20,368 nucleotides of DNA from Actinomycetota bacterium. Lineage in GTDB: Bacteria > Actinomycetota > Actinomycetes > Actinomycetales > Angustibacteraceae. Position 1 is the stretch's first letter; every line of letters starts with the position of its first letter. The position numbers and the translations under genes were made by a program. This document shows, in pieces, positions 14,597 through 20,368 of this stretch. Location of the stretch: the NCBI GenBank assembly GCA_014377795.1, contig JACMOY010000072.1, forward strand, positions 1 through 20,368, in the 5' to 3' direction. The notes beneath the pieces were generated by a model. It saw only the letters and a program-made list of their open reading frames with translations, was not told the origin of the DNA and made no database searches.

Positions 14597-15022
14597 CTAG
14601 CCCCACTGCCCGCTGCCGCGGCGCACGACCAGGCGCAGCCAGGTGCGCCCGTCGTCGTGCTCGCCGGACTCGACGCTGTCGACCAGGGCCGACAGCACGG
14701 ACCAGGCGAAGGCGGACCGGGCGGGCAGGTCGGTGCGCGGTCCGCTGACCTCGACGGTCAGCGACGGCTCCTCCAGGACGAAGACGCAGCGCAGCGTGGT
14801 GGTGGTGGCTGCCCCGTCGTCGGTGCCGGCCACCAGCAGGGCGCAGGCCTCGTCGACGGCGATCCGCAGGTCCTCGATCCGGTCGAGCGTGAGGTCGACG
14901 CGGGCCGCCAGACCGGCGGCGGCGGTGCGGACGACGGCGATGTACGCGGCGGAGGCGGGCACCTCGAGCTCGACGACGTCGGCGGTCTCGGTGTCGAGGC
15001 CGACCAGGCTGGTCGCACTCAT
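14597..15022 (-). CDS. rsbW: RsbW/UsfX-like anti-sigma factor, divergent ATPase fold
   Basis: A 141-residue protein placed directly upstream of the sigma factor and expected to bind and inhibit it. The RsbW/SpoIIAB-like fold is suggested by LEVPASAAYIAVVRTAAAGL (19-38), the helix RIEDLRIAVDEACALLVAG (48-66) and the C-terminal strand-helix TDLPARSAFAWSVLSALVDSV. The usual N-box asparagine (EACTN in RsbW) is missing: the segment reads DEACALL. No DxGxG box is visible; the equivalent strand reads VEVSGPR. ATP binding or kinase activity may therefore be altered. I chose ATG at 15022 because GGAGGGGG lies just upstream; an in-frame ATG at 15064 would absorb that site. The identification rests on fold resemblance plus operon context. 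Confidence 0.8.
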   Translation of the reverse strand: MSATSLVGLDTETADVVELEVPASAAYIAVVRTAAAGLAARVDLTLDRIEDLRIAVDEACALLVAGTDDGAATTTTLRCVFVLEEPSLTVEVSGPRTDLPARSAFAWSVLSALVDSVESGEHDDGRTWLRLVVRRGSGQWG

Positions 15023-15088
15023 CTGGTGGCCCCCTCCGCCCGTCCGGTCGTGCCCTGCAGCCATGGTGACGGGTCGACGTCCCCGCGT

Positions 15089-15589
15089 CTACGCGGACGG
15101 CGCCCGAGCCGCGAGCGTGGCCAGCTCGTCGCCGTCCATCCGGTAGTGCACCCAGTCGCCCATCGGCCGCGCGCCCAGGGAGTCGTAGAAGGCGATGGAC
15201 GGGGTGTTCCACCCCAGCACCCACCACTCCAGCCGCCGCCAGCCGCGGTCGACCACGGTCGCGGCCAGGCTGGCGAGCAGTGCCGTACCCAGGCCCGAAC
15301 CACGCAGCGCGGGCCGGACGTAGAGGTCCTCGAGCCAGATGCCGTGCCGGCCGGTCCAGGTCGAGAACGTCACGTACCAGACGGCCAGGCCGACCACCTC
15401 GCCCTCGGCCTCGGCGACCAGCGCGTGGCTGCGCGCCTCGCCGTCCGCCGGGAACAGGGCCTGCTCGAAGTGCTCGTGGGTGGCCTCGACGGCGTCCGGC
15501 TCGCGCTCGTACTCGGCGAGCTCGCGCACCAGGGTGAGCAGGGCAGGGACGTCGGCGGGCTCGGCCGGCCGGATCGTGTGGGGGGCCAT
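15089..15589 (-). CDS. GNAT acetyltransferase, diamine/thialysine (SSAT)-like
   Basis: A 166-residue GNAT-fold enzyme using acetyl-CoA to acetylate an amine. The sequence resembles the spermidine/spermine or thialysine N-acetyltransferase group: IRPAEPADVPALLTLVRELAEYE at the N-terminus, WLEDLYVRPALRGSGLGTAL (85-104) with the R/Q-x-x-G-x-G/A acetyl-CoA loop at 96-101, EWWVLGWNTPSIAFYDSLGA (121-140), and the predicted catalytic tyrosine Y135. The substrate is not provable from sequence. The start is ATG at 15589. TAGCCT lies six bases upstream, implying leaderless transcription. The gene is 66 bases upstream of rsbW on the same strand and may be co-transcribed with rsbW-sigF. Only 32 bases separate its start from that of the divergent caspase-like gene. 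Confidence 0.88.
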   Translation of the reverse strand: MAPHTIRPAEPADVPALLTLVRELAEYEREPDAVEATHEHFEQALFPADGEARSHALVAEAEGEVVGLAVWYVTFSTWTGRHGIWLEDLYVRPALRGSGLGTALLASLAATVVDRGWRRLEWWVLGWNTPSIAFYDSLGARPMGDWVHYRMDGDELATLAARAPSA

Positions 15590-15595
15590 GGCGCG

Positions 15596-15601
15596 AGGCT
15601 A
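15596..15601 (-). promoter_or_regulatory. Putative -10 (TAGCCT) of the GNAT gene in a 32-bp divergent spacer
   Basis: On the minus strand TAGCCT ends six bases before the ATG at 15589. A weaker -10-like CACACT (15609-15614, plus) stands seven bases before the GTG of the divergent gene. Any -35 of either promoter must lie in or next to the opposing coding region. Confidence 0.38.
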
Positions 15602-15621
15602 CGGGGCGCACACTGGGTGGC

Positions 15622-16584
15622 GTGAGGCGTCTGGCGGTGGGGCTGGTCCTGGCGTTGCTGGCCGGGTGCTCGGCTGCGGGCCCCACCGCTCCGGTGGCCG
15701 GCCCGACGTCCGGTCGGAGGCTGTCGACGCCGAGTCCGTCCAGCACCACCGCCGTGCCGGTCCCGACGTCGTCGCGGCCCACCCCGGCCCCGGCCGTCCG
15801 GCTCGACCCGGCGGTCGCGATCGTGCCGGGGGCGGTGCGGTCACTCGGTGCACCGCCCGGGGCCGGGGTCGACGTCCGCCCGCCCCGCACGGCCCCGCCC
15901 GCGCAGCGCTTCGCGGTGCTGGTGGGCATCACCGACTACCGCCCGCCGACGCACGACACCACCGCGGGCGCCGCCGACGCGCGGCTGTGGCGCACCCAGC
16001 TGCTGGCCGCCGGGTGGTTGCCGCAGAACGTGCACCTGCTGGTCGATGGGCAGGTCACCGGCCGCGGGCTGCGGGCCGAGCTGGCCTGGCTGGCGGCGCG
16101 CAGCCGGCCGGGGACGTTCACCCTGTTCCACTACTCCGGCCACGTGAAGCAGCGCGGCGGGCGCCGCGAGGTGCTGTGGCCGGTCGACCGCGACTTCGTC
16201 GACGACCGGGTCGTCGAGGCGGTGCTGGCGCGCGGTACCGGGCGGCTGTGGGTCGACGTCGCGGGCTGCGAGGCGGGCAGCTTCGCGGGCCGGCTGCCGA
16301 GCGCGCGGGTGCTCTTCACCGGCGCGTCGACCGGCGCGCAGAAGGCGTACGAGTACCCGCCGTGGGGCCTGTCGGTCTGGACCGGTCTGCTGCTGGCTCG
16401 GGGGATGGACGACGGCGGCGCCGACGCGGACGGCGACGGCCGGGTCACGATCGGCGAGGGCCTGCGCTACGCCACCTGGTACGCGCAGGCGATCACGCTG
16501 ACCCAGCGGCCGTACGGGCGGCAGACACCCGTCGCGCTGGGCGACCCGCAGCGTGGGTGGACGCTGGCCGACCCACCCGCCTAG
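15622..16584 (+). CDS. Caspase-like (C14/metacaspase-type) lipoprotein with EF-hand-type loop
   Basis: A predicted exported lipoprotein carrying a caspase-fold protease domain. The N-terminus has a short basic region, a hydrophobic stretch and a lipobox LAGC with lipidation cysteine C16. A proline/serine/threonine-rich linker (about 17-93) follows. The domain (about 96-310) begins FAVLVGITDY. The predicted catalytic dyad is H174 in FHYSGH and C216 in DVAGCEAGSF. Near its end is a 12-residue loop from D268 to E279 (DADGDGRVTIGE) matching the canonical EF-hand pattern DxDxDGxVxxxE, suggesting calcium binding. The start GTG at 15622 immediately precedes the signal sequence. The substrate is unknown. 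Its TAG stop overlaps the TAG of the convergent gene within CTAG. Dyad and lipobox are seen; protease activity, surface location and calcium dependence are inferred. Confidence 0.82.
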   Translation: MRRLAVGLVLALLAGCSAAGPTAPVAGPTSGRRLSTPSPSSTTAVPVPTSSRPTPAPAVRLDPAVAIVPGAVRSLGAPPGAGVDVRPPRTAPPAQRFAVLVGITDYRPPTHDTTAGAADARLWRTQLLAAGWLPQNVHLLVDGQVTGRGLRAELAWLAARSRPGTFTLFHYSGHVKQRGGRREVLWPVDRDFVDDRVVEAVLARGTGRLWVDVAGCEAGSFAGRLPSARVLFTGASTGAQKAYEYPPWGLSVWTGLLLARGMDDGGADADGDGRVTIGEGLRYATWYAQAITLTQRPYGRQTPVALGDPQRGWTLADPPA

Positions 16585-17447
16585 ACGTCGCGCTCCCAGC
16601 GTCGGTACTGGGTCACCACGGCCATCCCCGCCTTCTCGTAGAGCCGCCGGGCGAGCACGTTGTCGCCGTCGACGGTCAGCGTCGTCGACGTCAGCCCGGC
16701 CGCTGCGTCCCTGCGCAGGCACTCCTGCAGCAGCGCCAGCCCGAGGCCGCGACCCCGGTGCTGCGGCAGCACGGCGAGCTGGCCGACGTGGCCGTCGCCC
16801 TGCCGGGCGTCGGGCGTGGCGACGCCGACCACCTCGTCGGCCTCGACCGCGCAGACGACCTCGCTGCCCTGGTCTAGCACCGGCGTCGACCACTCCTCGA
16901 CCGGCCGCAGGTGGCTGCCGAGCGTGCCGGCGAACGAGGTCATCACGACCTGCCACACCGCGCGCCCGTCCCGGTCGCGCTCGAACGGCCGCAGGGTCAC
17001 GCCGGCGGGCCACCTGGGCTGGGTCAGCTCGCCGGTGACCGGCCGCGACATCCGCCAGATCGTGCGCGCGTGGACGAACCCGGCGTCCGCCAACAGCGCG
17101 GCCGCGCCGTCGGGGGACGTGCCGGCGAAGTGCTCGATCCGGCCCACCGACTTCGCGGTGGCAGTGGTGACCACCCAGTCGAGCAGCTCGCGCTGCAGCT
17201 GACGCGCGCCGGCGTACGAGGGCAGGACGACGGTCTCGGCCTCGCCGTTGGCCCCGACGTCCGCGTACCCGACGACCCGACCGTCGGCCTCGGCCACGAT
17301 CCGCTCGCTGCCGTCGATCGCGAGCCAGCCCACGATGTCAGACAGCTCCATCTCGGGCTGCCCGAGCTCGGCGGTGTCGTACTCGTTGTAGACGACGAGC
17401 AGCGCAGCCGCGTCCTGCGGGCGGGCGGGACGGCGAATGGTGGCCAT
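16581..17447 (-). CDS. Tandem-GNAT acetyltransferase (MshD-like architecture)
   Basis: A 288-residue protein with two GNAT-like halves. The N-terminal half (about 1-140; IRRPARPQDAAALLVVYNEY, ERIVAEADGRVVGYADV) lacks a recognisable acetyl-CoA loop and is probably non-catalytic. The C-terminal half (about 148-288) has the full motif LAVLPQHRGRGLGLALLQ (224-241) with the Q-x-x-G-x-G/A loop at 229-236, followed by VDGDNVLARRLYEKAGM (259-275). Mycothiol synthase MshD has the same degenerate-plus-active layout, but I see no specific evidence that this is MshD. The start ATG at 17447 begins where homology begins; the frame is open to 17591 but would overlap the upstream gene. It lies 52 bases downstream of the FtsK/EccC-type gene on the same strand and overlaps the convergent caspase-like gene by three bases. 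Confidence 0.83.
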   Translation of the reverse strand: MATIRRPARPQDAAALLVVYNEYDTAELGQPEMELSDIVGWLAIDGSERIVAEADGRVVGYADVGANGEAETVVLPSYAGARQLQRELLDWVVTTATAKSVGRIEHFAGTSPDGAAALLADAGFVHARTIWRMSRPVTGELTQPRWPAGVTLRPFERDRDGRAVWQVVMTSFAGTLGSHLRPVEEWSTPVLDQGSEVVCAVEADEVVGVATPDARQGDGHVGQLAVLPQHRGRGLGLALLQECLRRDAAAGLTSTTLTVDGDNVLARRLYEKAGMAVVTQYRRWERDV

Positions 17448-17499
17448 GAGCGAGCAGCGTGCCAGGACGTCGTCGGGCGGACACCCGGTTTTTCGCTGT

Positions 17500-20368
17500 T
17501 CACCGGGCGACCTGCAGCGGCGTCTGGTGCCCGCCGACGACCAGGACGCCGCGGCCGGGACCGGCCCGGTCGGTGGGCTCGGCGCGCACACCGAGCAGCT
17601 CGCCGTCCGCCGGCGTCGGTGCCAGCAGCACGCCGGTGCGTGCCGAGCGGATCGTCGCCGCGGTGCCGCGGTAGGCGCCCAGCAGCGCGGCCGTGGTGCC
17701 CGCGAGCACGATCGCGGCTGGGCCGCGGTGACGGGCCAGGGCGTCCAGGGCCGCGTCGAGGCCGGGGCCGAGCAGCTCGACGTCGTCGACGAGGACGACG
17801 AGTCCGGGGTCGCGGGCCAGGTGGTCGGCCAGGCCGGGTGCGTCGTCCGCCGCCAGCACCGGCCAGGGCCCGGCAGTCAGCGGCGACTGGCGAGGGCAGA
17901 CGGCGAGGACGGGGACGCCCGCGGCGCACAGGCCGCGGGCCGCGGTGAGCAGGGTCGTCGACCGGCCTGAGCCCGATGGGCCGCCCACCACGGCCAGCGG
18001 GTGGCGACCGAGGTCGAGCCGCACCGGCCGAGCCTCGTCGCCGCCGACACCGAGCAGCACCCCCTCTCCCGGCTCGGCCACGGTCAGCTCGTCGAGCGTC
18101 ACCGACGCCGGCAGCTCACGCACTCGCAACCGGTCGGTGGGGGCCTCGGGCCAGGTGCGGCGCACCTCGGCGACGGCCTCGTCGACGTCGGCCAGGGCCA
18201 GCTGGACGGCGGCCCCGTCGCGGGTGCGCACGCCCCGACCGGGCAGCGAGCTGGTTCCGGCGGTTGTCGGCAACCCAGCCAGGAGCAGGTCGGTGGGGTC
18301 GCTGACCCGCAGCAGCAGGCGGTCGGGGATCACGGCGGTCAGCCGCGAGGTGAGCAGCGCGCGGTGCCCCGTCACCACGGCGTGCAGACCCGCCGCCGGT
18401 CCGTCGCGCAGCAGAGCGGCGATGGCCTCGCTGGTGCGACCGTGGTCGACGGCGTCGAGCGACTCGACCAGCGCGTCCCAGCCGTCGACGAGCAGCACGA
18501 GCGTCGGCCTCGGCAGCCGCGGGTCCTCAAGCCGTTGGCGGACCTCGCCCGCGAGCCGGACGACGAGTCTGGCGACGAGGTGCGGTTGGTCGTGCGAGAG
18601 CACGGTTCCGGTGTGCGGCAACGCCTTGAGGACCCTCAGGTGACCCGAGGCGGCATCGACTGCGTGCAGGTGCAGGCCGTCGGGCGCGGTGGCGGCCGCC
18701 AGTGACAGGGCGATGGTGACGATCCCCCGGGTGCGGCCGCTGCGTGGCCCGCCGCACAGGCCGAGGTGCCCGTCGCGTGCGGGGTCCCAGGTGAGCGACG
18801 GCTGGCGCTGCTCGGCGGGCAGGTCGACCAGACCGATGGCGACCCCGCCACCGCCGGAGGGGGTCCGGGCCAGCTCGCCGAGGCCGACGACGGTCGGCAG
18901 CGGGGCGAGCCAGGCCGGGGGAGCGGGGACGACGTCCACCAGGCGCGTCGCCTCGCGCAGCGCCACGACGAGGCGAGCGAGGTCGTCGTCGGACTGCTCG
19001 GTGGCGGGTGGCGGGTCGCCCACCCGGTGCACCCGGATCGGCTCGTCGTCCGCCGCGTGAAAGCCGTTGACGCGGGCCACCTGGAACAGGGTTAGAGCCC
19101 CAGAACCGTTGCGGGACAGCGCTCTTCCCGGCGTCTGAGCATCGATGCGAGCGGCATCGGGCGCGTCGAGGACGTCGTCGGAGTCGGAGCGGTCACGCAG
19201 TCGCAGCGCGATGCGCAGGCTCAGGTTGGCCTTGATGTCGGCGGTCACGATGCCCGCCGGACGCTGGGTCGCGAGCACGAGGTGGACACCCAACGACCTT
19301 CCGACCGCCGCGATGCGCACGAGCCCGGTGACGAACGCCGGGAGCTCTTCGGCGAGCACCCGGAACTCGTCGATCGCCACGACCAGCCGTGGCAGTGCCG
19401 GCAGCTGCGGGTCGGTCGCCCGCAGGCGGTGGTACGCCTCGACGTCCGGGCACGCGGCGTCGCGCAGCAGGCGCTCTCGCCGGGCGAGCTCGGCCCCCAG
19501 GCTGGTGAGTGCTCGTTCGGCGAGGTGCTCGTCCAGGTCGGTGACCAGACCGGCGGTGTGCGGCAGGTCGGCGCAGCTGCCGAACGCGGCACCGCCCTTG
19601 TAGTCGACCAGGACGAAGGACAGCTGGTCGGGGCGGTTCGCGACGGCGAGCCCCGCGACCAGCGTCTGCAGCAGCTCGGACTTGCCGGCGCCCGTCGTGC
19701 CGGCCACCAGCACGTGCGGGCCGTCGCGACGCAGGTCGACCACCGCCAGGCCCTCGGGACCAACACCGAGCGTGACCAGTGTCGTTGCGGGACAGCGGTT
19801 CCATCCACCGACGACCGATGTCGGGTCGGTCGCGTCGACGTCCAGCAGGTCGAGCAGCCGCACGTCGGTCGGCAGGACGGCGGCAGCGGACCGGGGTGCC
19901 GCGTCGCGCATCGGGCACAGGGCGCGGGCCACCCGCTCGGCCAGCCCCGCGGACAGGCCGTCCCACCGCACGTCGTCGACGCCCGCCCGCTCGGTGACCA
20001 GCCGCGCGCCGCCCGGGCGGACGTCGAAGGTGGCGCGGCACTCACCGGCCAGCCCCGAGAGGTCGTCGTCCAGGCAGATGGTGTGGATGCCGGCCGCCGG
20101 TCCGGCGACCATCAGGTCCGCCAGCCCCGGCAGCGACCGCCGGGTGCCGGCCCGGTCGACGACCAGGACCGTCAGCAGCGCCGGCTCGCCCGTGCGCGGC
20201 TCGTTGCCGTGGCGTCGGGCCTGCTCGAGCAGCGCGGCCACCAGTGCGCGCGCGTCGTCCGCGTCGTCGACCGGCCCGGTCACGATCTGGTGCGGCAGCC
20301 AGCGGGTCCAGCCCCAGTCGGCGGCGCTGCCCAGCACCGCGAGCCGCACCACTCGTGGTGAGTGCCAC
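17500..20368 (-). CDS. FtsK/SpoIIIE (EccC-type) triple ATPase, N-terminus beyond the right edge
   Basis: A large P-loop ATPase of the FtsK/SpoIIIE superfamily in the EccC/YukB style that powers type VII secretion. The frame stays open through the right edge (WHSPRVVRLAVLGSA...), so the N-terminal part, where membrane or FHA domains would lie, is missing. Numbering from the GTG at 20352, ATPase 1 has a consensus Walker A GTTGAGKS (218-225) and Walker B VVAIDEF with D328-E329, followed by the conserved ATQRP segment. ATPase 2 has GGPRSGRT (534-541) and LLVDGWD near 620-626. ATPase 3 has GGPSGSGRS (790-798) and VLVDDVE near 853-859. In both later modules the Walker A lysine is arginine. No FtsK gamma domain is seen. 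A chromosome-segregation FtsK is unlikely; a type VII secretion or FHA-FtsK role is inferred. No WXG100 gene is in the window. Confidence 0.85.
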   Translation of the reverse strand, partial: WHSPRVVRLAVLGSAADWGWTRWLPHQIVTGPVDDADDARALVAALLEQARRHGNEPRTGEPALLTVLVVDRAGTRRSLPGLADLMVAGPAAGIHTICLDDDLSGLAGECRATFDVRPGGARLVTERAGVDDVRWDGLSAGLAERVARALCPMRDAAPRSAAAVLPTDVRLLDLLDVDATDPTSVVGGWNRCPATTLVTLGVGPEGLAVVDLRRDGPHVLVAGTTGAGKSELLQTLVAGLAVANRPDQLSFVLVDYKGGAAFGSCADLPHTAGLVTDLDEHLAERALTSLGAELARRERLLRDAACPDVEAYHRLRATDPQLPALPRLVVAIDEFRVLAEELPAFVTGLVRIAAVGRSLGVHLVLATQRPAGIVTADIKANLSLRIALRLRDRSDSDDVLDAPDAARIDAQTPGRALSRNGSGALTLFQVARVNGFHAADDEPIRVHRVGDPPPATEQSDDDLARLVVALREATRLVDVVPAPPAWLAPLPTVVGLGELARTPSGGGGVAIGLVDLPAEQRQPSLTWDPARDGHLGLCGGPRSGRTRGIVTIALSLAAATAPDGLHLHAVDAASGHLRVLKALPHTGTVLSHDQPHLVARLVVRLAGEVRQRLEDPRLPRPTLVLLVDGWDALVESLDAVDHGRTSEAIAALLRDGPAAGLHAVVTGHRALLTSRLTAVIPDRLLLRVSDPTDLLLAGLPTTAGTSSLPGRGVRTRDGAAVQLALADVDEAVAEVRRTWPEAPTDRLRVRELPASVTLDELTVAEPGEGVLLGVGGDEARPVRLDLGRHPLAVVGGPSGSGRSTTLLTAARGLCAAGVPVLAVCPRQSPLTAGPWPVLAADDAPGLADHLARDPGLVVLVDDVELLGPGLDAALDALARHRGPAAIVLAGTTAALLGAYRGTAATIRSARTGVLLAPTPADGELLGVRAEPTDRAGPGRGVLVVGGHQTPLQVAR

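Noticed and set aside
15083..15096. CCGCG-TCTA-CGCGG hairpin at the GNAT stop codon, upstream of rsbW
   Set aside because: The 5-bp stem is weak and contains the stop codon; it is insufficient evidence that rsbW is separated from the GNAT gene.
17484..17507. CCCGGT/ACCGGG hairpin at the end of the FtsK/EccC-type gene
   Set aside because: Only a 6-bp stem with a 12-base loop, no T-run, and it overlaps the stop codon; too weak to call a terminator.
1..20368. tRNA genes, CRISPR arrays, insertion sequences, prophage genes
   Set aside because: I found no cloverleaf-like sequence in the intergenic gaps, no regularly spaced repeats, no transposase or integrase and no phage genes.

Overview
The window is very GC-rich and densely coding, with a strongly GC-biased third codon position, frequent GTG starts and a gene set (WhiB, PdtaS, SigF/RsbW, the large NAD-dependent glutamate dehydrogenase, an EccC/FtsK-type triple ATPase) that points to an actinomycete. 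I cannot resolve the genus. I see no tRNA, rRNA, CRISPR array, insertion sequence or phage gene. It reads as ordinary chromosome with a possibly accessory right end.

Layout, left to right. (1) 1-1878: a glycerol uptake operon on the minus strand, glpF then glpK (glpK runs off the left edge), with a good promoter (TTGTCC-N17-TAACGT) overlapped and flanked by two adjacent inverted repeats. (2) 1925-3910: a general-stress-protein-17M-like membrane protein on plus, and an Xaa-Pro aminopeptidase P on minus; their stop codons abut. (3) 3948-10267: a DUF2505 protein on minus, divergent from tryptophan 2,3-dioxygenase (kynA) on plus, followed by a ~1630-residue NAD-glutamate dehydrogenase. (4) 10277-13766: sensor kinase pdtaS, a bidirectional hairpin terminator, whiB1 (wblE), a 280-base regulatory gap, a diacylglycerol-kinase-family protein and a small membrane protein. 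This order resembles the M. tuberculosis Rv3220c-Rv3217c block as I recall it. The gap upstream of whiB1 holds a CRP-type site and three tandem 18-bp repeats. (5) 13799-15589: a stress module on minus, a GNAT acetyltransferase, an RsbW-like anti-sigma factor and a SigF/SigB-type sigma factor. (6) 15622-20368: a caspase-like lipoprotein with an EF-hand-type loop on plus, a tandem-GNAT protein on minus, and a large FtsK/SpoIIIE-EccC-type ATPase on minus whose 5' end lies beyond the right edge.

Functionally the window mixes carbon and nitrogen catabolism (glycerol uptake and phosphorylation, tryptophan to the kynurenine pathway, glutamate to 2-oxoglutarate, peptide turnover) with global signalling (PdtaS, WhiB1, SigF/RsbW, a probable CRP input). 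Many genes have a TANNNT-like -10 hexamer only 6 to 8 bases before the start codon, which suggests leaderless transcription. The items most worth following up are the caspase-like lipoprotein, the right-edge ATPase, the glpFK operator region and the whiB1 leader.
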